Shown: positions 1 to 6,565, counted from the stretch's first letter. The stretch is DNA of 7,493 bases from an uncultured Solirubrobacterales bacterium (GCA_903959665.1 CAJBXY010000147.1:1-7493), one strand, 5' to 3'. Notes: generated by a model not told the origin, from the sequence alone. Numbers and translations are program-made.

Positions 1-615
1 CGCGATTGCGGCAGGAGCACCGAAAGAGGAGAGCCGCGGAGCCTCGGCGCGGCGGATGATCAGCTCGACCAGGCCGCAGCCGATCAGCGCCAGCACGACG
101 AACGGGCCGACAGCGATTACCGAGATCGCGCCGACGGCGAGGTAGGCGAAGGCGCGCCAGCGGCGCAGCCCTTCGTGCGGAGCGAGGCTGCTGCGGCTGA
201 GATCCCAGCCGACTCGCAGAACGACGCCGATCACGGCGGCGCCGGCGCCGGCGCCAATGCCACGGAGCCAATCGGCCGGCGTGCTGGCAAGCGAGATCGC
301 CGCCAGCACGATGATCATCGCCAGCCCTGGCAGAATGAATAGAAGGCCACCGATCAGCGCCGCCGATTGCCCGCCTGCGCGCAGCGCGCAGTAGATCGCA
401 AGCTGCGTCGAGGCCGGCCCGGGCAGCAGGTTGCAGGCCGCGTTGGCGTGCTCAAACTCTTCGGCGTCGATCCAGCGCCGCCGCTCAACGCAGAGTTCGC
501 GCAGCATCGCGACATGCGCCTGCGGCCCGCCGAAGCCGGTAAAGCCGAGCCGCGCCCATTCGCGGGCGACGGTCGCGATCGATGCCTGGTGCGCCATCTC
601 AGGCGATATTCGCAT
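1..615 (-). CDS. chrA: ChrA-type chromate transporter (CHR family), N-terminal 205 residues, cut by window edge
   Basis: This is an inner-membrane transporter of the CHR family, whose studied members export chromate. The reading frame is open from the ATG at 615 to base 1, so the C-terminal part lies outside the window. Family signatures are clear: GFGGPQAH at residues 27-34 and NLLPGPASTQLAIY at 62-75, followed by hydrophobic segments at about 85-110, 118-133 and 148-178. These match the N-terminal half of CHR proteins. Whether this is a short-chain (about 200 aa) or two-half long-chain (about 400 aa) member cannot be seen, although no stop appears by residue 205. A second in-frame ATG at 597 would give MAHQ; neither start has a convincing Shine-Dalgarno sequence, so the start is uncertain by six residues. 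The gene is divergent from the M20 hydrolase gene. Chromate as substrate is inferred from the family; other anions are possible. Confidence 0.9.
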   Translation of the reverse strand, partial: MRISPEMAHQASIATVAREWARLGFTGFGGPQAHVAMLRELCVERRRWIDAEEFEHANAACNLLPGPASTQLAIYCALRAGGQSAALIGGLLFILPGLAMIIVLAAISLASTPADWLRGIGAGAGAAVIGVVLRVGWDLSRSSLAPHEGLRRWRAFAYLAVGAISVIAVGPFVVLALIGCGLVELIIRRAEAPRLSSFGAPAAIA

Positions 616-648
616 GGTTGTAACGCGCCGCTGGTTTAGGATCGGTGA
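616..648. promoter_or_regulatory. 33-base divergent intergenic region with a candidate -10 box for the M20 gene
   Basis: This is the only DNA between the start codons of the leftward transporter and the rightward M20 hydrolase, so any promoters for both must lie here or reach into the coding sequences. On the plus strand TAGGAT (637-642) fits the actinobacterial -10 form TANNNT and ends six bases before the ATG at 649, which would put the transcript start at or next to the start codon (leaderless). The same stretch contains AGGA (638-641), which could instead act as a weak ribosome-binding site seven bases from the ATG; the sequence alone cannot decide. No clear -35 box is visible. On the minus strand I see no convincing -10 box for the transporter. 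Confidence 0.4.
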
Positions 649-1962
649 ATGGATCAACTGGCCGACCACGCGACGCGCCTGCTGAGTCGCCTAATTGCCC
701 ACAACACGGTCAACCCGCCCGGCAACGAGCGCGCCTTGCAGGAAGAGCTTGCGGCCGATCTAAAAGCAGCTGGGTTCGAAGTCACCCTCGTCGGCCGTAC
801 GCCGGAGCGGCCGAATCTTGTGGCGCGGCTGCGCGGCGCCGCCGACGGGCCAACGCTCTGCCTGCTCTCGCACTGCGACACGGTGCTCGCCAACGCCGAC
901 GAGTGGACTCATGACCCGTGGTGTGGCGAAGTGATCGACGGCGAGCTTTGGGGTCGCGGTGCGCTTGACATGAAGTCGCAGACAGCGGCCGAGGTGGCGG
1001 CGGGAATTGAGCTTGCCAACAGCGGCTGGCGCCCGGCCAACGGCGACCTCCTGATCGTCTGCCTCGTCGATGAGGAAACCGGCGGCGCCGACGGCGTAGC
1101 TTGGCTCTGCGAGAACCACGCTGATTTGGTTCGCTGCGACTACTCGCTCAACGAGGGCGCCGGCGCCTTCTTCGAACTTGGTGGCGAGCGGCTCTACGGC
1201 GTCTGTGTCGCAGAGAAGGGCGTCTGCCGATTCACGATCAAGACCGACGGCGTTGCCGGCCACGCCAGTAATCCGCGCTTCGGTGACAACGCGCTGCTGA
1301 AGCTGGCGCCGCTGATCACTGCGCTCGGTGAGTGGGACCCTGTCTATGACCTGACCGACGGTGCCAGCGCCTTGATGACCGAGCTCGGCGCGCCGGTCGA
1401 AGGCGAGAACGTCGCTGCCGCGTTTGAGGGCCTGCGCCAGCGCGAGCCTCTGCTGGCGGCCTTCGTTGAGCCGATGCTCGGCCTGACCTTCGCGCCGACG
1501 ATGACCTCGGCCTCGGAGAAGATCAATGTGCTCCCATCGCAGGCCGAGCTGCGCGTCGACTGCCGCACGCCACCGGGCCTAGGAGAGGAACTCGTCCGCA
1601 AGCGCGTTGCCGAAGTTCTCGGCACCGAGGGCTACCGGCTGGAGTTCACCGAGCAGGCGATCGGCAACAGTTCGCCGGTCGAAAGCCCGCTGATGGATCT
1701 GCTCAGCGGCTGGATAGCTCGCGAGGACCCCGGCGCGCGCACGGTGCCGATCGTGCTGCCGGCGTTCACCGACTCACGCACGATCCGCGCGAGCTTCCCG
1801 GACTCCGTCTCTTACGGCTTCTTCCCGATGCGCCACACCTCGCTGGCGCAGATGTGGCCACTGATCCACGCCCCCGACGAGCGGATCGACGTCCGCGACT
1901 TGGCCTTTGCCGCTCGCTGCTTTAGCGAGATCGCGCAGGAGCTGCTCGGCTCAGCTTCGTAG
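649..1962 (+). CDS. M20 family metallopeptidase / amidohydrolase (ArgE/DapE/CPG2-like)
   Basis: This is a two-zinc hydrolase that cleaves an amide bond in a peptide or N-acyl amino acid, probably in the cytosol since no signal peptide is visible. At 437 aa it has the usual family length. The expected metal and catalytic residues are all present: H75 and D77 in SHCDTV, D107 in GRGALDMKS, the general base E142 and metal ligand E143 in DEETGG, E169 in LNEG, and H407 in IHAPDERID. The dimerisation/lid domain is inserted at about residues 190-310, with the characteristic GVAGHAS at 201-207. The ATG at 649 is the natural start, because the conserved N-terminal helix begins at once. It probably heads an operon with the epimerase gene 13 bases downstream. 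The substrate cannot be assigned: desuccinylase, deacetylase and dipeptidase activities all occur in this subfamily. Confidence 0.92.
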   Translation: MDQLADHATRLLSRLIAHNTVNPPGNERALQEELAADLKAAGFEVTLVGRTPERPNLVARLRGAADGPTLCLLSHCDTVLANADEWTHDPWCGEVIDGELWGRGALDMKSQTAAEVAAGIELANSGWRPANGDLLIVCLVDEETGGADGVAWLCENHADLVRCDYSLNEGAGAFFELGGERLYGVCVAEKGVCRFTIKTDGVAGHASNPRFGDNALLKLAPLITALGEWDPVYDLTDGASALMTELGAPVEGENVAAAFEGLRQREPLLAAFVEPMLGLTFAPTMTSASEKINVLPSQAELRVDCRTPPGLGEELVRKRVAEVLGTEGYRLEFTEQAIGNSSPVESPLMDLLSGWIAREDPGARTVPIVLPAFTDSRTIRASFPDSVSYGFFPMRHTSLAQMWPLIHAPDERIDVRDLAFAARCFSEIAQELLGSAS

Positions 1963-1975
1963 ACTGCGCAGAAGA

Positions 1976-2386
1976 ATGTTTGATCGGATCGACCACGTTG
2001 GCATCGCCGTTGAGGCGATCGACCCTGCGCTAGAGCTCTACGAGGGCGCGCTCGAGATGAAACTTGTGCACCGCGAAGTCGTTGAAGAGCAGGGAGTCGA
2101 GGCCGTGTTGCTCGACCTTGGCGAGAACCACATCGAGCTGCTCCAGCCGCTCAGCCCGGAGACTCCCGTCGGCCGCTTCCTTGAACGCAATGGCCCTGGA
2201 ATGCATCACATCGCCTACCAGGTCAGCGACATTGAGAGCGAACTTGAACGGCTCCGCGCGGCAGGAATCAAACTTATCGACGAGCAGCCGCGGGTCGGTA
2301 TTCGCGGCTCGCTTGTAGCTTTCGCCCACCCCAAATACAGCGGCGGCGTTCTGACTGAGATCGTCCAGCCAGCGGAGGATCACTGA
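1976..2386 (+). CDS. mce: Methylmalonyl-CoA epimerase (VOC superfamily)
   Basis: The enzyme interconverts (2R)- and (2S)-methylmalonyl-CoA, linking propionyl-CoA carboxylase with the B12-dependent mutase. At 136 aa it is typical in length. The paired beta-alpha-beta-beta-beta modules of the VOC fold show DHVGIAV at residues 6-12 (metal ligand H7), HIELLQPL at 52-59 (E54 at a ligand position), GMHHIAYQV at 75-83 (H78 the likelier ligand) and GVLTEIVQP at 124-132 (E128). HPKYSGGVL (118-126) is also typical of this subfamily. An in-frame ATG at 1907 lies inside the upstream gene and would add a basic 23-residue leader unlike the family. The ATG at 1976 starts directly at the first beta strand, so I chose it. 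A weak AGAAG precedes it, 13 bases after the M20 stop, which suggests co-transcription. Other VOC enzymes are possible but fit less well. The mutase and carboxylase are not in the window. Confidence 0.9.
   Translation: MFDRIDHVGIAVEAIDPALELYEGALEMKLVHREVVEEQGVEAVLLDLGENHIELLQPLSPETPVGRFLERNGPGMHHIAYQVSDIESELERLRAAGIKLIDEQPRVGIRGSLVAFAHPKYSGGVLTEIVQPAEDH
2374..2379 (+). promoter_or_regulatory. Strong ribosome-binding site GGAGGA inside the end of mce
   Basis: GGAGGA lies within the last codons of the epimerase gene, six bases before the ATG at 2386. It fixes the start of the small downstream gene. With the TGATG stop/start overlap, it suggests that translation of the small protein is coupled to that of the epimerase. 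Confidence 0.8.
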
Positions 2387-2616
2387 TGGCCAAGAAGTCA
2401 GACGAAGGCGAGCGCGTAGTGCTCGGACTAAAAGGTGGCGGCGCTCTGCCGCTAAAGCTAAGCGCCAGCGACCGCGAGAAGCTCTTTAGCTCGCTGGAGA
2501 AGGGCAACTGGATCGATCTCGATGATGAAGACGGGCCGGTTCGAGTTGACTGCTCGCAGGTTGTTTACGTGCGCGGCGAGAGCGAAGAGCACCGCGTCGG
2601 CTTTGGTCTGGGCTAG
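2386..2616 (+). CDS. Small conserved-looking protein of unknown function (76 aa), coupled to mce
   Basis: I do not recognise this family. The gene is very probably real: its ATG overlaps the epimerase TGA by one base (TGATG), it has the best ribosome-binding site in the window, and its codon use resembles its neighbours. The product is soluble and acidic, with no signal peptide or membrane segment. A lysine-rich start (MAKKSDEGE) leads to a strand with a glycine turn (VVLGLKGGG, residues 11-19). A helix follows at about 27-39, then a WIDLDDEDG turn (42-50) and two short strands ending in CSQVVYVRGE (55-64). The pattern suggests a compact beta-alpha-beta domain resembling small ligand- or partner-binding modules, but no catalytic motif is evident. 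One cysteine (C55) is present. Its position suggests a link to the epimerase or to YchF downstream, which is only inference from gene order. Confidence 0.75.
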   Translation: MAKKSDEGERVVLGLKGGGALPLKLSASDREKLFSSLEKGNWIDLDDEDGPVRVDCSQVVYVRGESEEHRVGFGLG

Positions 2617-2662
2617 TCGCCCGGCCCTGCTGCGCGAATCGAACGGACTGCTGAGTTAAGCG

Positions 2663-3742
2663 ATGAAGGTTGGAATCATCGGCATGCCCAACGCCGGCAA
2701 GTCATCGCTCTTCAACGCCTTGACGCAGGCCGGTGCGCAGGCTGCCAACTATCCCTTCACGACGATCGAGCCGAACGTTGCCGTCGTCCCGGTAGAGGAC
2801 GAGCGGATGGTTCAGGTGGCCGGCACGGTCGGCGCCTCGGAGATCGTCTGGGACACGATCGCCTTCCACGACATCGCCGGCCTCGTCGCCGGCGCACATA
2901 AGGGGGAGGGGCTCGGCAATCAGTTCCTCGCCAACATCCGCGAGACCGACGCGCTGCTGCATGTAGTTCGCGCTCACGGTGATTCGAACGTGATCCACTC
3001 CGAAGGAAGCGTTGACCCGCAGCGCGACATCGAAATCATCGAAACCGAACTGATCTTCGCCGACCTCGAGCAGGCCGAGCGGCGCCACCAGCGGGTAGCC
3101 CGCGAGGCTCGCAGCGGCGACGCCCACGCGATCGCCGAAGAGGCGTGGCTTGCCGCCGTTATCGAGGCGCTCAGCGCCGGCCGCCCGGCCCGCACCGTCC
3201 CGGTTCCCGACGATGCCCCCGACGCGATGCGCTTGCTCCAGCCGCTGACCGGCAAACCGGTGCTCTTCATCGCCAACGTCGACGAGGGTGATCTCGCCGT
3301 GCCGGAGGTCGTCAGCGCACACGCCGCCAAAGAGGGCGCCGGCGCTGTTGCGATCTCCTCGCGGCTGGAGGCAGAGCTATCGGAGCTAAGCGATGAGGAT
3401 GCCGCCGTGATGCGCGCCGACCTTGAACTGGACGAGTCGGGGCTGGAGATGGTCGTCCGTGGCGCCTTTGAGTTGCTCGAGCTGATCGCCTTCTTCACCG
3501 CCGGCGAAGAGAAGCCCGCCCAGTCCTGGCACCTGCGCCGCGGCTCAACCGCTTGGGACGCTGCCGGGGCAATCCACAGCGACATTCAGAAGGGCTTTGT
3601 CCGCGCCGAAATCATCGGCTGGGAGGCGCTGGTTGAGGCCGGTGGCTACGCCCCAGCGCGCGACCGCGGAACACTTCGCACTGAAGGCCGCGACTACCAA
3701 GTAACCGACGGCGACGTAATCACAGTCAACTTCACGCCTTAG
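2663..3742 (+). CDS. ychF: YchF/Obg-like ATPase (redox- and translation-associated P-loop ATPase)
   Basis: YchF is a near-universal TRAFAC NTPase that prefers ATP to GTP, binds ribosomes and is linked to oxidative-stress control. At 359 aa it is close to the usual 363 or so. Visible parts are the P-loop GMPNAGKSS (residues 7-15), the switch-like PFTTIEPN (31-38), DIAGLV (70-75) followed by KGEGLGNQ (80-87), and NVDE (205-208), the NxxE form of the G4 motif that explains ATP preference. A helical domain lies between about 120 and 190, and a C-terminal TGS domain at about 275-358 ends in DYQVTDGDVITVNF. H112 is probably the equivalent of the catalytic-loop His of E. coli YchF. The gene lies 46 bases after the small unknown gene; no strong ribosome-binding site, clear promoter or terminator is visible in that gap. 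Its last 11 bases overlap the convergent exonuclease gene. Confidence 0.97.
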   Translation: MKVGIIGMPNAGKSSLFNALTQAGAQAANYPFTTIEPNVAVVPVEDERMVQVAGTVGASEIVWDTIAFHDIAGLVAGAHKGEGLGNQFLANIRETDALLHVVRAHGDSNVIHSEGSVDPQRDIEIIETELIFADLEQAERRHQRVAREARSGDAHAIAEEAWLAAVIEALSAGRPARTVPVPDDAPDAMRLLQPLTGKPVLFIANVDEGDLAVPEVVSAHAAKEGAGAVAISSRLEAELSELSDEDAAVMRADLELDESGLEMVVRGAFELLELIAFFTAGEEKPAQSWHLRRGSTAWDAAGAIHSDIQKGFVRAEIIGWEALVEAGGYAPARDRGTLRTEGRDYQVTDGDVITVNFTP

Positions 3743-4604
3743 CGCTGGAGGCCTTCTCGAGCCGCTCGGCGAGCCGGTTCATCCCTAGCTCGCGCGCCGC
3801 CGCCGCGCCGCGATCGGCTGAGAGCGGCGCGTCCTGCGGCCGCTTCAGTTTGATCGGCTGAAGCGTCGCCATCTCTTTGAACGAGCTCAGCAGGGCGGGG
3901 TCGTCGGTCAGCGCGGCGCGCGTTCGCACCGTCATTTCGCTGGCTGAATCCTCGGCCGCCGCCAGCACCGCTTCGAGCGAGCCGTACTGGCCAAGCAGCA
4001 GCGCCGCGCCCTTCTCGCCGATCCCCTTGGCTCCCGGGATTCCATCGGAGGGGTCGCCGCGCAGCGCGATCAGGTCGGGGATCTGAGATGGGTCAACGCC
4101 GCTGCGTTCACGAACCCCGGCCGGGCCGATCAGCTGCGGCCCGCCGCGCGCCGGGTAGAGCACCGTCACCTGCTCTGAGGCGCATTGGAACATGTCGCGG
4201 TCGCCGCTGAAGATCAGCGTCTTCCCACCGGCACCGCTCTCGAGCGCGGCCAGCGAGCCGAGCAGGTCGTCGGCCTCAAGTTCTCCCGCGTCAAGCGAAC
4301 TCCAGCCGCAAGCTGCGAGGAAGTCGGGCGCTAGCGCCCACTGGTGTTCGAGCTCCGGCGGCATCGGCGGGCGATCGGCGTGGTAGGCGGGGAAGGCTTT
4401 CACGCGGTAGGCGCCGGCCTCGGCGCCGAAGCAGCAGACGACTGCGCGCGGGCAGTAATCGCCGCATGCTTGAAGCAGCATGTTGGCCGTCCCCAGCAGC
4501 GCGTTGACAGGCTTCCCGCCCGCCCCCTTGATCGACTTCGGCAGTGCGAAGAAGGCGCGGTAGAGCAGCGAGGGGGTGTCGACGGCAAGGAGCGGAGCAG
4601 CCAC
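3732..4604 (-). CDS. Stand-alone 5'-3' exonuclease / flap endonuclease, Pol I N-domain type
   Basis: This is a 290-aa protein of the family that forms the N-terminal domain of DNA polymerase I and T5 flap endonuclease. These nucleases remove RNA primers and 5' flaps using two divalent metals. Visible motifs are VDTPSLLYR (residues 8-16, with D9 and R16), ELEADD (108-113, with E110, D112, D113), SGDRD (133-137, with D135, D137) and GDPSDGIPGAKGIGEK (183-198, with D184, D187), which leads into the helix-3-turn-helix DNA-binding element. No polymerase or 3'-5' exonuclease domain follows. Two usual residues are replaced: the Asp of the FDA motif is G60 (CFGAEAG), and the Lys of the YKxxR motif is H75 (YHADRPP). 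The start is a GTG at 4604, chosen because the first strand begins immediately; no ribosome-binding site precedes it. The gene is divergent from the ABC1 kinase gene and overlaps ychF tail to tail. Confidence 0.92.
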   Translation of the reverse strand: MAAPLLAVDTPSLLYRAFFALPKSIKGAGGKPVNALLGTANMLLQACGDYCPRAVVCCFGAEAGAYRVKAFPAYHADRPPMPPELEHQWALAPDFLAACGWSSLDAGELEADDLLGSLAALESGAGGKTLIFSGDRDMFQCASEQVTVLYPARGGPQLIGPAGVRERSGVDPSQIPDLIALRGDPSDGIPGAKGIGEKGAALLLGQYGSLEAVLAAAEDSASEMTVRTRAALTDDPALLSSFKEMATLQPIKLKRPQDAPLSADRGAAAARELGMNRLAERLEKASSAKA

Positions 4605-4611
4605 GGGCGGC

Positions 4612-4617
4612 AGGCTA
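4612..4617 (-). promoter_or_regulatory. Candidate -10 box TAGCCT for a leaderless exonuclease transcript
   Basis: Read on the minus strand, TAGCCT fits TANNNT and lies seven bases before the GTG start at 4604. No Shine-Dalgarno sequence is present in between, so transcription may begin at the start codon itself. No clear -35 box is seen. Confidence 0.4.
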
Positions 4618-4621
4618 CCGT
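4616..4621 (+). promoter_or_regulatory. Candidate -10 box TACCGT for the ABC1 kinase gene
   Basis: TACCGT fits TANNNT on the plus strand and shares its first two bases (TA, 4616-4617) with the opposed TAGCCT box of the exonuclease gene. It would give a leader of roughly 30-35 bases before the kinase start. No -35 box is evident, so support is weak. Confidence 0.25.
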
Positions 4622-4663
4622 GATACCGACCTAGCGGCCGCCCGTACTTCGGTCGAGATGCTG

Positions 4664-6070
4664 ATGGCTGACAAAGAGAACGACGACATCAACGACGGCA
4701 GCAAGCTCCCCAGCTCAAGGCTGGCGAGGACGGCCAAGTTTGGTTCGCTCGTCGGTGGCCAAAGCGCGAAGTGGGCGGCGACCAGCGCGATCAACCGCCT
4801 GCGGACCGAGGAACGCGCCGACGAGGCGACTCAGGCCCGCGCCTTCGACCTCGCCGATCAGCTCGTCAAGCAGCTCGGCCAGATGAAGGGCGCGGCGATG
4901 AAGATCGGCCAAGTTCTCTCGACGGTTGACTTTGAGCTGATCCCTGAGGGAGACCGCGAAGAGTTCAAAGAGCGCCTGGCACAGCTCCGCGACAGCGCTC
5001 CTCAAGTCTCCTTCAAGGAGATGAAGAAGGTCGTCGAAGCCGATTTCGGTGAGCCAATCTCGGCGGTCTTCGCAAGCTTCGACGAGCAGCCGATCGCCGC
5101 CGCTTCGATCGGGCAGGTCTACCGCGCAACAACCCACGAGGGCGACGAGGTGGCAGTGAAGGTTCAGTACCCCGGCGTTGCCGAGGCGGTCGAGACCGAC
5201 ATGCGCAACGTCCAGATGCTGGTGCCTCTGCTCAAGCGCCTCGCTCCCGGGATTGACGCCAAAGCGCTGCTGGCCGAACTGCGCGAGCGGATCACCGAAG
5301 AGCTCGACTACGAACTCGAGGCCGCCAATCAGCGCCAGATCGCGCGCGCCTACCGCGACCATCCATTCGTCCGTGTTCCAGCGATCTTCACTTCGCTCTC
5401 AACTCGCCGCGTGCTCGTCAGCGAATACGTCGCGGGGCAAAGCTTCGCGCAGATGAAGGAGCGCAGCGACGAGGAGCGCGACCGCGCCGGCGAGATCGCC
5501 TTCCGCTTCTTCTTCGGCCTGCTGATGCGCGAGCGGCTCGCGCTCGGCGACCCGCACCCCGGCAACTACATCTTCTGTGACGACGGGCGCGTCTGCTTCC
5601 TTGACTTCGGCTTGATTCGCCGCGTTCCCGAGCAGTACCTCGACGGTGAGCGGGCTTTGGCGCGAGCCGTGATTGAAGGCGACGCCGAGCAGACGCACCG
5701 CTGGCTCTCGGAGCTCGGCTACCTGCCCCAGCCCGACGAGTTTCACCCCGAGCGCGTGCTCGAACAGCTTCAGACGGCCGGCGAGTGGTACTTCACTACC
5801 GGCTACCGCAGGCTCAGCCCGGAGTATGTTCGCAACGCGATCGAGGTTGGAAGTTCTCCTCGCTCGCCGCACTACGACTACATGCGCAAACAGACGCTGC
5901 CGCCTGAGGCGCTGCTGATGCGGCGGATGGAAGGGCTGCTCTTCACAGTCCTTGGCGAGCTGCGCGCCGGCGGCGATTGGGGCCGCTTGGCACTTGAGTA
6001 CATCGCCGCTGAACCTCCATCGACGCCGCTCGGCGAGGACGACGCCGACTTTTTTGCCGCGCGTGCGTAG
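4664..6070 (+). CDS. AarF/UbiB (ABC1/ADCK) atypical protein-kinase-like ATPase
   Basis: This member of the UbiB/COQ8 family has a protein-kinase fold with an added N-terminal extension; characterised members support isoprenoid-quinone biosynthesis as ATPases or lipid-associated chaperones. From the ATG at 4664 it has 468 aa. The diagnostic KxGQ motif is K80-Q83 (MKIGQ). The alanine-rich nucleotide loop AAAS is 145-148, replacing the kinase glycine loop. The nucleotide-binding Lys is K166 (VAVKVQ), and EELDYELEA (212-220) is a conserved family block. The catalytic loop GDPHPGN is 295-301 and the metal-binding DFG is D314-G316. No membrane helix is visible at either end, unlike E. coli UbiB. 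Another ATG at 4658 (two residues longer) is equally possible; I prefer 4664 because GAG lies six bases upstream. An actinobacterium would make menaquinone, so a link to ubiquinone is unlikely and the exact role is unknown. The MaoC gene follows after 42 bases. Confidence 0.93.
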   Translation: MADKENDDINDGSKLPSSRLARTAKFGSLVGGQSAKWAATSAINRLRTEERADEATQARAFDLADQLVKQLGQMKGAAMKIGQVLSTVDFELIPEGDREEFKERLAQLRDSAPQVSFKEMKKVVEADFGEPISAVFASFDEQPIAAASIGQVYRATTHEGDEVAVKVQYPGVAEAVETDMRNVQMLVPLLKRLAPGIDAKALLAELRERITEELDYELEAANQRQIARAYRDHPFVRVPAIFTSLSTRRVLVSEYVAGQSFAQMKERSDEERDRAGEIAFRFFFGLLMRERLALGDPHPGNYIFCDDGRVCFLDFGLIRRVPEQYLDGERALARAVIEGDAEQTHRWLSELGYLPQPDEFHPERVLEQLQTAGEWYFTTGYRRLSPEYVRNAIEVGSSPRSPHYDYMRKQTLPPEALLMRRMEGLLFTVLGELRAGGDWGRLALEYIAAEPPSTPLGEDDADFFAARA

Positions 6071-6100
6071 GCTTCTACCCCAAGTATTCATTCGGACTAA

Positions 6101-6106
6101 GAGGAG
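6101..6106 (+). promoter_or_regulatory. Ribosome-binding site GAGGAG for the MaoC gene
   Basis: GAGGAG, preceded by AA, lies six bases before the ATG at 6113, an ideal spacing. It fixes the start of the hydratase gene. The 42-base gap from the kinase stop also contains an AT-richer stretch (TATTCATT, 6085-6092) that could be a -10 region, but no matching -35 box at normal spacing is visible. Confidence 0.8.
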
Positions 6107-6112
6107 CGCAGA

Positions 6113-6565
6113 ATGGCCACACTCAACGGTGTAGACGAAATGAAGGCCGCAGTTGGCACAGAGCTTGGAGTAAGTGAGTGGTACGAGGTGACGCAGGAGA
6201 CGATCAACCAGTTCGCCGAGGTAACCGGTGACCATCAGTGGATCCACGTTGACCCGGAAAAAGCGAAGGAGACGCCGTTCGGCGGCACGATCGCCCACGG
6301 CCTATTCACGCTCTCGCTTGGGCCAAAGTTCACCTATGAGGTAATGAGCGTCGAAGGCTTCGTCTTCGCCGTCAACTACGGCTACCAGAAGGTCCGCTTC
6401 CCGGCCCCGCTGATGGTCGGCGCCAAGGTTCGGATGCGCGCCACACTCAGCTCGGTCGAGGATGTTCCAGGCGGCGTTCAGATGATGGTCACGCAGACCT
6501 TCGAGACTGAAGGCGGCGAGAAGCCTGTCTGCGTAGCCGAGTCGCTGGCGCGGATGTTCACCTAA
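6113..6565 (+). CDS. MaoC family dehydratase, (R)-specific enoyl-CoA hydratase-like
   Basis: This is a single hot-dog-fold hydratase of 150 aa, the usual length for the PhaJ/NodN-like MaoC group, which adds water to or removes it from 2-enoyl-CoA or 3-hydroxyacyl-CoA. The hydratase-2 motif is intact: GDHQWIHVDPE (residues 39-49) carries the catalytic pair D40 and H45, with the same four-residue spacing as Asp31/His36 of Aeromonas PhaJ. S68 in HGLFTLSL (62-69) matches the PhaJ serine that positions the substrate. PFGGTIAHG (55-63) is also characteristic. A C-terminal VRFPAPL (94-100) and VGAKVRMRA (102-110) complete the fold. The start is set by the strong GAGGAG site. The protein is cytosolic. 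Its chain-length preference and pathway cannot be told from sequence; the epimerase and aldehyde dehydrogenase genes nearby fit general acyl-CoA catabolism but prove no shared pathway. Confidence 0.93.
   Translation: MATLNGVDEMKAAVGTELGVSEWYEVTQETINQFAEVTGDHQWIHVDPEKAKETPFGGTIAHGLFTLSLGPKFTYEVMSVEGFVFAVNYGYQKVRFPAPLMVGAKVRMRATLSSVEDVPGGVQMMVTQTFETEGGEKPVCVAESLARMFT

Noticed and set aside
239..256. GCCGGC-rich short tandem pattern
   Set aside because: It encodes alternating Gly-Ala in a transporter segment and is explained as coding low complexity.
1907..1975. Upstream in-frame ATG giving a 23-residue extension of the epimerase
   Set aside because: The extension overlaps the M20 gene, is arginine-rich without family resemblance, and the ATG at 1976 begins directly at the first conserved strand.
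2546..2570. TTGACT as a -35 box for a ychF promoter inside the small gene
   Set aside because: No acceptable -10 box occurs at 16-18 bases downstream; the bases are explained by coding for VDCSQVVYV.
2702..3322. Minus-strand open frame (206 codons) opposite ychF, and a second one at 2974-3585
   Set aside because: Both are antisense shadows of the strongly conserved ychF gene, with composition set by its codons and no domain pattern.
6067..6078. Hairpin GTAG-GCTT-CTAC after the kinase stop
   Set aside because: A four-pair, AT-containing stem without a T tract is too weak to call a terminator.
5399..6298. Long minus-strand open frame (299 codons) spanning the end of the kinase gene and the start of the MaoC gene
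   Set aside because: It lies opposite two genes with clear family motifs, crosses their intergenic gap, and shows no recognisable domain. GC-rich codon bias routinely opens such antisense frames.
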